Part shown: positions 31,976 through 40,734 of the stretch, piece by piece
How positions within the stretch are numbered: position 1 is the first letter of the stretch
Layout of the letters: the number at the start of each line of letters is the position of its first letter
NCBI RefSeq assembly: GCF_014483895.1
Contig: NZ_CP059987.1
Span: 2,356,001 to 2,420,000, forward strand
Direction of reading: 5' to 3'
DNA: 64,000 bases
Source: Protaetiibacter sp. SSC-01
GTDB lineage: Bacteria > Actinomycetota > Actinomycetes > Actinomycetales > Microbacteriaceae
The notes under the pieces: generated by a model
The model's database searches: none
Seen by the model: only the letters and a program-made list of their open reading frames with translations
Told to the model about the DNA's origin: nothing
Program-made: the position numbers and the translations under genes

Positions 31976-34876
31976 TCAGCGGACCAGGACGGCCCCGACT
32001 CCCGCACGCCACTCGATGCGGCCGGATTGGAAGTACTGGACGAAGTCGCCCCCGCCCGTCGCGGTCTGCCAGCCACGGGGGTAGCCGATCTCGGATCCGA
32101 CCGGCCCGCCGACCTTGAGATAGTAGTCGCCGATTCCGCCGCTCACGAAATATCCGCCGAGGCCCGACCAATAGATGCGGCCGCTCTGGAAGGCCTGCAC
32201 CCAGCCGCCGTCGGACAGCTCGTACTGGGGACCGACGGGGAAGCCGAGGCCAGAGCCGCTGCGACCGCCGCGGGCCACGTAGAGCTGCCCGATGCCGCCG
32301 GGCACGAGATACGCCGGCTGGCCGTCCTGCATGTAGATCCGGCCGCCCGAGAACGACTGATAGAGCCCTCCCGGGGTGTCGCCGACCGGCGCCGTCGGGT
32401 ACCCGACGGTGGAGGCCGGCCCGCCTGCGGCCTCGTAGGCCTCACCGAGCGGCCCCGTGACGATCTGCGACCCGGTGGATCCGCTCCAGTAGATCGAGCC
32501 GTTCTGGAACCTCTGCACCCAGCCGGCGCTCGTGGGCTGGTACTGGCCCGAGGTCGGGAAGCCGAGGCTCGATCCGGTCGCTCCCCAGCGCGCGTAGTCG
32601 AGGCCGATGCCGCCGGGCACGCCCCACGCACCCGTCTGCGAGGACCAGTACATCGTCCCGTTCTGGAACTTCTGCGAGACGCCGTTCGCGATGTTCGTCG
32701 CTCCAGCCGTGGGGTAGCGGAGCGGATCCGCGGTCGGCCCGCCGTTGCGGTCATACGCCTGCGCGATCTCTCCCGTCACGACGACCGCGCCCGTCCCCGG
32801 AGCCCAGTAGATGGCGCCGCTCTGGAACCTCTGCATCCAGCCGCCCGCGCTGTCGCCGAGCTGGAACTGCTGGCCGATCGGGTACCCGAGACCCGACCCG
32901 AGCGGACCACCGGCGGCCGTGTACTTCTCACCGATGCCGCCCGAGACACGCTGCGGCGCGAGACCGTCGGCGCCGTAGATGCGGCCGTTGACGTACGAGT
33001 CGTACCAGCCGTTGCCCGCGCCACCGATCGAGGTGCGCCCGCCGACCTTGGCGCCGAGGGATCCCTGCGGACCGCCGTTCGCGTAGTGGGACGCGCGCGT
33101 GGGGTCCGAGATCGTGGTCGTCGCGGTGCCGTTCTCCCAGCGGATCGTGCCGTACTCGAACTGCTGCGTCGTCACGGCGCCCGAGGTCACGGCGTCGGCC
33201 GTGGGGTAGCCGAGACCGCTGCCGAGGGGCCCGCCCGCGGCCTCATAGGCGATGCGGATGCCGCCCGTCACAATGCGGGAAGCGCCCGACCAGTACACGG
33301 CACCGTTCTCGAACGGCTGCATCCATCCCCAGGAGCTGATCTGTCGCTGCGCACCGGCGGGGTAACCGAGGCTCGCGACCGTCGGCCCGCCCCACGCCGC
33401 GTAGTCGATGCCGATGCCGCCGGGAACCTGCCAGGCGCCCGTCGACTCGGACCAGTACAGCCTGCCGTTCTGGAACTGCTGGATGGCTCCGCCTCGCGGC
33501 CCCGCGACCTGATCCGCGGTCGGGTAGCCGAGGCCGCTGCCGACGGGACCGCCCGCGAGCTCGTACGCGTCGCCGAGCTTGCCCGGGACGAGCCGCCCGC
33601 CGCCCGCGGAGCTGTAGTAAAGGCGTCCGATCTGGAACTCCTGGATGGTGCCGCCGCCCACGGAGTACTCGGGATCCACCGGGTAGCCAAGGCCGGAGCC
33701 GAGCGGGCCGCCCATGCGCTCATACGTGGTGCTGATCCCGCCGCGCACGGGTACGGACCCGAGCGCGGGGGTCCAGTAGATCCTGCCGTTCTCGAAGTCC
33801 TGAACCCAGCCGTACGCGGCGTCGTCGAAGAGCCGCTGCTCGGAGGTCGGATAACCGAGGCCGGTGCCGTGCGGTCCGCCGCGGTTCGTGTAGTAGATGC
33901 CGATGCCACCCGATGCCGTTCGGGCCCCGGTCTGAGACGACCAGTAGACCTGGCCGTTCTCGAAGTTCTGCATCCAGCTCCACCGGGCGCGGTCGACCAG
34001 GAACTGATTGCTCGTGGGCGCCCCGAGCGCCGCGTTCGTCGCGCCGCCCTTCGCGACCCAGTACTCGCCAATCGCACCTGAGACGCTGTAGCCCTCGATC
34101 GTGCCGAACCAGTCGCTCCACAGCCGCCAGAAGTTGCGGTTGCCGTAGGAGCTGCACCCGTCGCCCGTGCCGTAGAGGTTGCCGAGCGCCGCGGCGTTCG
34201 GCTGGTAGGGCGTGTAGATGTAGAGGCCCGCGGTGGCCTGGTTCTGGATGTAGACGCTGCCCGCACCGCACGCGGAGTTGGGGTGCCACTTGATGGTGTT
34301 CCAGCGGCCGGCCTGATAGTTCCAGGAGGTCGGAGTGGCCTGATAGATCTTGAACTGTCGCGCGGCCTGATAGACCTGGTTGAAGAAGCCGTAGAACTGG
34401 GCGTCGCAGGGCGCCGTGTCGGGGCACCCGTAACCGGTCGCCGAGCGGTAGCGACCCGTCGTGGGGACCGTCGTCGTGACGAGGCTCTGCTCCTTCTCGA
34501 GGAGCACCAGCAGCACGCGGGCCGAGATGCCACAGCTGCGTTGCACGCCCTCGATGATCTGCGCGGCCGTGTGCCACACCGCGCCGTAGCCCGAGCAGTA
34601 CCGGTCCGGAGACTTGGCGACGGTCGTCACCGCGTAGTTCTTGAGGCAGAGCGAGCCGCCGCACGCGGCACCCTTCTGGTCGAGGAACGCCTGGATGGCG
34701 TCGACCGTCATGTCGGAGCCGTTGTAGAAGGCGGCGTCGCTGATGAGGTAGCCGGGGTTGAAGAGGGACGCATCAGCCGCCTCGGCCCGTTGGGTCTGCG
34801 GCGGGAACAGTCCTACGACGAGCGCGACGGCCAGCCCGCCGATCAACCACTTGCCGATCCTCTTCCCGGTGCGCAC
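31976..34876 (-). CDS. Secreted protein with 13 LGFP repeats and a lysozyme-like N-terminal domain
   Basis: A protein of 966 aa. Signal sequence 1-33 (IGKWLIGGLAVALVVGLF) ends at about ERAEA. Residues about 35-285 form a Cys-rich domain with VQRSCGISARVLLVLLEKEQ and NQVYQAARQFKIYQATPTSW. The Glu-bearing helix resembles a transglycosylase/lysozyme-like catalytic helix (inference). From about residue 288 to the end I count thirteen repeats of 52-56 aa with the core GGP-GSGLGYP and F-NGRIYW, the LGFP family. One repeat has LGAKVGG instead of LGYPT. GTG start with GGGGAGG upstream. LGFP repeats are thought to bind cell-wall polymers. Confidence 0.9.
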   Translation of the reverse strand: MRTGKRIGKWLIGGLAVALVVGLFPPQTQRAEAADASLFNPGYLISDAAFYNGSDMTVDAIQAFLDQKGAACGGSLCLKNYAVTTVAKSPDRYCSGYGAVWHTAAQIIEGVQRSCGISARVLLVLLEKEQSLVTTTVPTTGRYRSATGYGCPDTAPCDAQFYGFFNQVYQAARQFKIYQATPTSWNYQAGRWNTIKWHPNSACGAGSVYIQNQATAGLYIYTPYQPNAAALGNLYGTGDGCSSYGNRNFWRLWSDWFGTIEGYSVSGAIGEYWVAKGGATNAALGAPTSNQFLVDRARWSWMQNFENGQVYWSSQTGARTASGGIGIYYTNRGGPHGTGLGYPTSEQRLFDDAAYGWVQDFENGRIYWTPALGSVPVRGGISTTYERMGGPLGSGLGYPVDPEYSVGGGTIQEFQIGRLYYSSAGGGRLVPGKLGDAYELAGGPVGSGLGYPTADQVAGPRGGAIQQFQNGRLYWSESTGAWQVPGGIGIDYAAWGGPTVASLGYPAGAQRQISSWGWMQPFENGAVYWSGASRIVTGGIRIAYEAAGGPLGSGLGYPTADAVTSGAVTTQQFEYGTIRWENGTATTTISDPTRASHYANGGPQGSLGAKVGGRTSIGGAGNGWYDSYVNGRIYGADGLAPQRVSGGIGEKYTAAGGPLGSGLGYPIGQQFQLGDSAGGWMQRFQSGAIYWAPGTGAVVVTGEIAQAYDRNGGPTADPLRYPTAGATNIANGVSQKFQNGTMYWSSQTGAWGVPGGIGLDYARWGATGSSLGFPTSGQYQPTSAGWVQRFQNGSIYWSGSTGSQIVTGPLGEAYEAAGGPASTVGYPTAPVGDTPGGLYQSFSGGRIYMQDGQPAYLVPGGIGQLYVARGGRSGSGLGFPVGPQYELSDGGWVQAFQSGRIYWSGLGGYFVSGGIGDYYLKVGGPVGSEIGYPRGWQTATGGGDFVQYFQSGRIEWRAGVGAVLVR

Positions 34877-34956
34877 GTTACCTCCCCGTTCCGAGCCCCT
34901 TCTTCCAGGCTAACCTCGCCGGCCCGGATCATCGGGGAAGCTGCGGCGCGGGTCGG

Positions 34957-34970
34957 TAGGCTTGATCGCC
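34957..34970 (+). promoter_or_regulatory. Near-leaderless promoter of the three-gene membrane operon
   Basis: TAGGCT (34957-34962) is followed by eight bases and the ATG at 34971, predicting a leader of one or two nucleotides. The 94-bp gap to the divergent LGFP gene holds nothing else I can identify. Confidence 0.45.
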
Positions 34971-36527
34971 ATGCGATCCCCCGACGCGACGCCCTCGCGC
35001 CTGCCCGATGAAACCGCCCCGGCGACAAGCGCCCTGCTGCGGATCGGGGCCCTCACCACGGTCGCAGCAGCCGTCGTCGTCGTCGTGCTCATCCTGGATC
35101 TCGTCTCGCGCCCGATCGCCGACGACTACAGCTGGCTCGCCGCAGGCCGGGATCGAGGCGTCGGGGGCTTCACGATCTGGTTCCTCACCGACGTCACCGG
35201 CCGCTTCTCCAATGCGGCCCTCATGGGCGCGACCACGGGCATCCTGGGCGACCTCGCCGTTCCGGTCGTGCCGGCGGGCCTTCTCGTGCTGCTCGTCGCC
35301 GCGACCGCCTGGCTCGCGACGACGGTGCTGCGCGTGACTCTCGGGTGGGCGCGCCGTGAGGCGATCGCAGGCGGTGCGGCGCTCGCGCTCGTCGCGACCG
35401 CCGCACTCGTCATCGCGACGCCGAGCATCTACGACGCCTTCGTCTGGTACAACTCGGCGTGCATCTTCCTCGCGTCCCTGGCGGCGCTCGTCGCCGTCGG
35501 CGCGGGATGGCTCCGCCTCGAGACGTCGGAGCGTTCGCCGCTGCGCCCCGCGACCGGGGCACTCGCCCTCGCGGCGCTGCTCGCGGCGGGCTTCGCCGAG
35601 TCGACCGCCGCCGTCGCCGCCGCCATCGCGATCCTCGCGCTCACCGCCCGTCTGGTCGCGAAGCGCGGAGGGGCGCGTCTCATCCCCTCGGCAGCCGTCC
35701 TCGCGGGCACGCTCGTGGGCACGCTCATCGTGTTCTTCCTCCCGGGCACGTTCCGCCGCCTGCAGATCCAGGACGAGATCTTCGAGCCGCTCACTCTCGG
35801 CGGGTTCGTCAAGGGCACCCTGACGGGCGGGCTCATGCCGTGGTCGCTCGTGAGCACCTGGCGGGTCGTGGCCGTGCTGCTCGTGGCTGCCGCCGTATGG
35901 GCCGTCTGGCACGCACAGCTGCGTCGTCACGCCCGCCTCGTCGCGGCATCCGCCGCCTTCCTCGCGATCGTGCCCGCGTTCGCGAACGCGGCGCTCACGA
36001 TGTACACCGTGCACAGCGTGCCCTATCGCTCCCAGCTCGTCGTGACGATGTTGACGGTCGTCGGCCTCGGCGTGGTCGTCGCGGTGGGCCTCAGCCTGCT
36101 CGGCGAGCGCGTCCGAGCGCGGGCCGGCACGGTCTCGTGGGCTGTGGCTGCTGTGACCGTGCTCGCCGTAGCCCTCCCGCTCACGAGCGTCGCGGAGGCG
36201 ACCTTCGCACGCCACGGCCTCGAGACCTTCCGCGACGCCGACATCCTGCAGCAGGTCGACGGCGACGGGCCGGTCGAAGTCGTGCCCGCGCCTCTCCTGC
36301 TCGCGACGACGGAGGCGACCGAGTTCGGCTTCGCGGGGGCCGGGGGCACCTCGGGCTGGTACTTCGGGTCCATCGCCTCCTACTACGGCATCGACAGCGA
36401 GCGGATCGTCGTCGTCGAGGAGCAGCCCCCCGGCTACTGCGTCAACCGCGACTGGTCGCGATTCATCGACGGACGCGACCTCGCCGGCTACTATTCCGTC
36501 GCGTCGTGCACGGATCTGGCCCGATGA
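34971..36527 (+). CDS. Polytopic membrane protein, possibly DUF6056/GT-C-like
   Basis: A protein of 518 aa with about eleven predicted spans. The first extracytoplasmic loop has DLVSRPIADDYSWLAAGRDR: the acidic DD pair after the first span resembles GT-C glycosyltransferases and DUF6056 proteins. A soluble C-terminal stretch contains VVEEQPPGYCVNRDWSRFI. ATG at 34971 is chosen over the TTG at 34962. Its stop overlaps the next start (ATGA), so it leads a coupled three-gene operon. Sugar donor, acceptor and even transferase activity are unproven. Confidence 0.7.
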   Translation: MRSPDATPSRLPDETAPATSALLRIGALTTVAAAVVVVVLILDLVSRPIADDYSWLAAGRDRGVGGFTIWFLTDVTGRFSNAALMGATTGILGDLAVPVVPAGLLVLLVAATAWLATTVLRVTLGWARREAIAGGAALALVATAALVIATPSIYDAFVWYNSACIFLASLAALVAVGAGWLRLETSERSPLRPATGALALAALLAAGFAESTAAVAAAIAILALTARLVAKRGGARLIPSAAVLAGTLVGTLIVFFLPGTFRRLQIQDEIFEPLTLGGFVKGTLTGGLMPWSLVSTWRVVAVLLVAAAVWAVWHAQLRRHARLVAASAAFLAIVPAFANAALTMYTVHSVPYRSQLVVTMLTVVGLGVVVAVGLSLLGERVRARAGTVSWAVAAVTVLAVALPLTSVAEATFARHGLETFRDADILQQVDGDGPVEVVPAPLLLATTEATEFGFAGAGGTSGWYFGSIASYYGIDSERIVVVEEQPPGYCVNRDWSRFIDGRDLAGYYSVASCTDLAR

Positions 36528-38665
36528 CCCTTTTCCGCGAGGACACGATCCGGCGCGCCACGACGGTCTCGACGTGGGCAGCCGCGGTCTACCTCGCTGC
36601 CATCGCGATCTCCGCCGTCGTCATCGCCGTCGCCACGGCGGCGAACTTCTCCGGCTACGGCGTCGACGGCCCGTTCCAGCTCTACAACCCACTCCGCCGG
36701 ATGGCCGAAGGAGAACTGCCGGGGCGCGACTTCCCGTTCTTCCACGGACCGGGCGTCGTCGCCATCCACTATCCCTTGTTCAGCATGCTGGGGGGCAACA
36801 TCTTCGCGTCCGAGATCGCGCGGTGGCTCGTGTCGCCCGCACTGTTTCTGGGCAGCGGCTACCTCTTCTTCTGGTCTGCGCTGCGCGGGAAGCGGGCGGC
36901 CCTCATAGCGATCGCCGTCGCGACGGCGATCGTCCTGCCCTTCGACCGCATGGTCGACCCGAGCAACTCCCTCCTCGGCATCCGCACGACCTTCCCGCTC
37001 CTCGCGGCGGCCGCGTACTTCTGGACGCCGCGTCGCCACCGGATGCTCGGTCCGATCCGGATCGACTGGTCGCGCGTCCTGGTGATCGTCGCGCTCGGCG
37101 TCGCCGTGCCGATGGGGACCGAGCAGGGAGCGGCAGCGATCGGCGCCTACCTCCTCGTCTCCACCGTCCGCCAGGCGATCACCTCCCGTTCGGTCGTCCG
37201 CACGCTCGCGTCGACCGCGTTCGACACCTTCGCCCTCCTCGTCGCCGTGCTTCTCGCGACCGCCGCTTTCACGGGGGGCCACGCCATGGAGGCGCTCCGC
37301 TACGCCTTCATCGACGTCCCCGCCGACCAGGGGTGGGTGTTCGGAGCGCCGCCGAACACCAATCTCACGTGGGAGGCGCTCCGCATCGAACTCCTCGGCG
37401 GATGGACGTTCCGCCTATCCCCCGTGCCCGTCTATTGGCTGATGGCGCTCCTCGCGATCGCGAGCCTCGTCGTGCTGCGACGGCTGCGCGTGATCGGTCC
37501 GCGCATCCTGTGGCCGGCAGCCTTTCTCCTCGTATACGGGCTCGCGACGCTCGCGTCGGTCGTCGGCTACGTCAATCTGCGGGACCAGATGGCGCCCCTC
37601 GCGCGCGTCTCGGCCATGCTCCTCGTCCTGCTGGCCATGCTCACGATCATGCGCGCGGACCGCCTCGCCACACTCCCCTCGGGTCGAGTGATGCGGACGG
37701 GCATCGTGCGCGGCATCACCGGGGGCATCGTCGTCGTCATGGTCGTACTGATCGGGGCGTCATCGGCGCACCGCGCTCAGACGGTGCTCTCGGTGCCGGT
37801 GCGCAGCTCCTTCGCCGCCGCACCCGCATCGTTCGGCGCACCCGACGCCGACATCGTCGGCGAGGGGTGGCGCATGGCACTCGACGCGTTCGCCCCGCAC
37901 ATCGCTGACGACGAGATCGTCTGGTCGACCTACCAGGGGCTCTATCAGAGCGTGCGGGGGCAGCTGACTCCGGCCGCGGGCGGCGAGGACTACATCATCC
38001 ACGCCGTCGGTGCAGAGCGCCGCGACGCCTACACCGCCTCTTTCGTCGAGGTCGACCCGCGGTACGTCATCACGCTCAACCCGAACTACTCCATCTACGA
38101 GGAATGGCTCTGGTCGCGCTTCCCGCAGTTCTACGAGCGGGTCTTCACGCACTACCGGATCGTCGCCGTGAACGGCACCAACTATCTGTGGGAGCGGCTC
38201 GACGAGGACGCGCGTGCTACGTCCTGGACCGCGCTCGACCTCACCGACGGCGTCGCCGAGCTGCCCGCCGCGGACGATGAGGTGCGGCTCTTCGAGGTCG
38301 AGGTGGAGTACGAGGCCGGCACGAGCATCGGCCCTCTCGACCGACTCCCCCGCTATCTCGTCGACATCGAGGATTCGGGGCTCGCCTATCCGGTCGCCGT
38401 GCCGCCCCAGCGCGCGAGCTGGACCTTCTTCGTCCCGTCCCTCCCCGGCCAGGGAGGACCTCAGCTGAGTGCGTCGACGATCGGCATCGTGCCGTCGGCG
38501 GAACTCGACATCACGGGTATCCGGTACCGCGAGGTCGACGTCGACAGCGACTCGCGCGAGCTCTTCGTGCACAACTTCTGCATCACGAGCGTGGAACAGC
38601 GTCCGGAAGCCTTCTGCGACGACTACCGCGACGCCCGCGAGGAGCGCTATGGGTCCCGTGACTGA
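36524..38665 (+). CDS. Giant membrane protein, tandem paralogue A
   Basis: A protein of 713 aa. An N-terminal span leads to a first loop with GYGVDGPFQLYNPLRRMAEG and PFFHGPGV, which looks like the acidic donor-binding loop of GT-C enzymes. About nine more spans follow. An extracytoplasmic C-terminal domain of some 300 aa carries AAGGEDYIIHAVGAERRDAY and YEEWLWSRFPQFYERVF. The downstream gene encodes a protein with the same order of motifs. ATG at 36524 overlaps the upstream stop by 4 bp. I do not recognise a named family; a lipid-linked-sugar transferase is an inference from topology and context. Confidence 0.8.
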   Translation: MTLFREDTIRRATTVSTWAAAVYLAAIAISAVVIAVATAANFSGYGVDGPFQLYNPLRRMAEGELPGRDFPFFHGPGVVAIHYPLFSMLGGNIFASEIARWLVSPALFLGSGYLFFWSALRGKRAALIAIAVATAIVLPFDRMVDPSNSLLGIRTTFPLLAAAAYFWTPRRHRMLGPIRIDWSRVLVIVALGVAVPMGTEQGAAAIGAYLLVSTVRQAITSRSVVRTLASTAFDTFALLVAVLLATAAFTGGHAMEALRYAFIDVPADQGWVFGAPPNTNLTWEALRIELLGGWTFRLSPVPVYWLMALLAIASLVVLRRLRVIGPRILWPAAFLLVYGLATLASVVGYVNLRDQMAPLARVSAMLLVLLAMLTIMRADRLATLPSGRVMRTGIVRGITGGIVVVMVVLIGASSAHRAQTVLSVPVRSSFAAAPASFGAPDADIVGEGWRMALDAFAPHIADDEIVWSTYQGLYQSVRGQLTPAAGGEDYIIHAVGAERRDAYTASFVEVDPRYVITLNPNYSIYEEWLWSRFPQFYERVFTHYRIVAVNGTNYLWERLDEDARATSWTALDLTDGVAELPAADDEVRLFEVEVEYEAGTSIGPLDRLPRYLVDIEDSGLAYPVAVPPQRASWTFFVPSLPGQGGPQLSASTIGIVPSAELDITGIRYREVDVDSDSRELFVHNFCITSVEQRPEAFCDDYRDAREERYGSRD

Positions 38666-40730
38666 CGCCCGCGCCGGCCGCATCCTGCGCGGCACCGTCG
38701 TCGGCCTCGCGGTCGCGTACCTTGCGACGCTTCTCATCGCCTCGGTCGCGCGCGCGCTTGCGATGGCGACGGGCTTCGACGGCTTTGGCGTCGACGGCCC
38801 ATTCCAGCTCTACAACCCCCTGCGTCGGCTTGCCGAGGGGGGCGTACCGGGCGTCGACGTGCCGTTCTTCCACGGAGTCGGGGTGCTCGCGCTCCACTTC
38901 CCGCTCTTCGCGCTGCTCGGCGAGAACATCTTCGCGTCGGAGATGTCGCGCTGGCTCGTCTCGCCGATCGTCTTCCTCGGCACGGGGCTCATCGCGATGC
39001 GGATCGTGCTCCGCCGTTGGCTCCCGGCGATCGTCGGCCTCGCCGTGTACACGATGATCGTGCTGCCGCTCGACCGCATGGTCGACCCGAGCAACTCGCT
39101 GCTCGGCATCCGCACGACGCTCCCCGTGCTCGCCGCGGCCCTGCTTGCGGCGACCCCCCGCCGCGGGTGGCGGCTCGGCTCCATCTCGATCGACCTGCCG
39201 GTCGTGGGCGCGATCATCGCTCTGGGATTCGCCGTGTCGTTCGGCACCGAGCAGGGAGCGGCGGCTTGCGGGGCGTTCCTCGTGATCCGCGCGATCATGC
39301 TGCTGCGAGCCCGTGCGCGCTGGCGCACGCTGCTCCAGCTTTTCGTCGAGGCGGTCGCCCTCGTCGTCGCGATCGTCGGGGCGTCGGCGCTGCTCACGGG
39401 GGGACACCCGCTCGAGGCGTTGCGCTACGCGCTCGTCGACATCCCCGGCGACCAGGGCTGGGTGTTCGGCGCGCCGCCCAACGTCAGCCTCACGTGGGAC
39501 GCGCTCCTGTGGGAGCTGCGAGGCGGGCCGACCTTCCAGCTCACGGCCGTGCCCGTGTACTGGATGCTGGCCCTCGCGGCCCTCGTCGCCGTCGTCGTCG
39601 CCCGCCGCCTGCGCGCTCTCCGCTCGCGGGCCATGTGGGCGGCCTCGATGATGGGTCTCTACGGACTCGCGGTGCTCGCATCGATCACGGGCTACCTCAA
39701 TCTCATCGACCAGATGAGCCCGCTCGCGCGGGTCGCCGGCTTCTGGCTCGGCGCGTCGCTCGTCGCGATCGGGTGGCGTCTGCCCGCCCTCGTCCGGGTC
39801 GGAGCCCCCCGGCGGTGGGCGACCGCCGGGATCGCCGGTGTCGCGGCCCTCGCGCTCGTCGCGAGCACGGTCGGCAGCGCGACGCGCGCGATGCGCGATG
39901 CGTCGGCCGTCGACACGACGCAGCTCGCGGGCGCGACCACCGCGAGCGACGACGAGCTCCTCGGCGAGCGCTGGCGGGAGCGGGCCGACGCCTTTCTGCC
40001 TCTGATCCCTGACGACGCGACCGTGTGGAGCGAATACAGCGGGCTCATCGACAGCATCCGTGGCGACCTCACGCCCGCCCCCGGTGGCGAGGACTACGCG
40101 ATCCATGCGCTCGGCGAACGCAGGGGGCCCTATGAGGACGCCTTCCTCGAGGTGCGTCCGGACTTCGTCGTGACGTCGCGATCGGGGTACAACCTGTTCT
40201 CGGAGTGGCTGTGGTCGCGCTGGCCGCGGATGTACGGCGAGCTGTTCCGCTCCTACACGCCCGTCGCCGAGTCCGACGCCTACGTGCTCTGGGAGCGCGG
40301 CACCGCCGCGGAGACCCACGCCCTCGGGTCGGTGCTCTCGGACGGCGCCATCCGGCTGCCGAGGAACGACTCGGACGAGGTGGTCGTCTATCGCGTCACC
40401 GTGACCTACGACGCGCAGCTGACGCGGCTGCCCCTGGCGTCGCGCCTTCCTCGCTATCTGCTCGAACCCGCGGGAACCTCGCTCGTCTTCCCCATCTCGC
40501 TGCAGCCGGGGCTCGGCGAGACCTGGGCCTTCCTCGTGCCCGTGCTGCCAGGTGCCGAGGAGCCGAGCCTCGCCCCCCGCACGAGCGGCATCGTGCCGTC
40601 AGCGCGGCTCACCATCACGTCGGCGGTGGCGGAGCAGATCTCGATCCCGACGGAGACGCAGAGGTTCTTCGTCGACTCGCTGTGCGACAACATGCTGACG
40701 GACGTCGAGACGACGCCCGCGTGCCGCTGA
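38649..40730 (+). CDS. Giant membrane protein, tandem paralogue B
   Basis: A protein of 693 aa, colinear with the preceding gene product: GFGVDGPFQLYNPLRRLAEG, PFFHGVGVLALHFPLF, DRMVDPSNSLLGIRTTLP in the membrane part, and APGGEDYAIHALGERRGPY and FSEWLWSRWPRMYGELF in the C-terminal domain. By hand alignment about three quarters of 67 residues at the first loop are identical to paralogue A. GAGGAG precedes ATG 38649, giving a 17-bp overlap with the upstream gene; GTG at 38658 is an alternative. It is convergent with the GT2-GT4 gene, with only 4 bp between stops. Function unknown. Confidence 0.8.
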   Translation: MGPVTDARAGRILRGTVVGLAVAYLATLLIASVARALAMATGFDGFGVDGPFQLYNPLRRLAEGGVPGVDVPFFHGVGVLALHFPLFALLGENIFASEMSRWLVSPIVFLGTGLIAMRIVLRRWLPAIVGLAVYTMIVLPLDRMVDPSNSLLGIRTTLPVLAAALLAATPRRGWRLGSISIDLPVVGAIIALGFAVSFGTEQGAAACGAFLVIRAIMLLRARARWRTLLQLFVEAVALVVAIVGASALLTGGHPLEALRYALVDIPGDQGWVFGAPPNVSLTWDALLWELRGGPTFQLTAVPVYWMLALAALVAVVVARRLRALRSRAMWAASMMGLYGLAVLASITGYLNLIDQMSPLARVAGFWLGASLVAIGWRLPALVRVGAPRRWATAGIAGVAALALVASTVGSATRAMRDASAVDTTQLAGATTASDDELLGERWRERADAFLPLIPDDATVWSEYSGLIDSIRGDLTPAPGGEDYAIHALGERRGPYEDAFLEVRPDFVVTSRSGYNLFSEWLWSRWPRMYGELFRSYTPVAESDAYVLWERGTAAETHALGSVLSDGAIRLPRNDSDEVVVYRVTVTYDAQLTRLPLASRLPRYLLEPAGTSLVFPISLQPGLGETWAFLVPVLPGAEEPSLAPRTSGIVPSARLTITSAVAEQISIPTETQRFFVDSLCDNMLTDVETTPACR

Positions 40731-40734
40731 CGCG

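Noticed and set aside
31976-34876. Reading the LGFP repeats as evidence of a mycolic-acid envelope
   Set aside because: No mycolate synthesis or mycolyltransferase gene is present in the window. LGFP repeats also occur outside mycolate-bearing bacteria.
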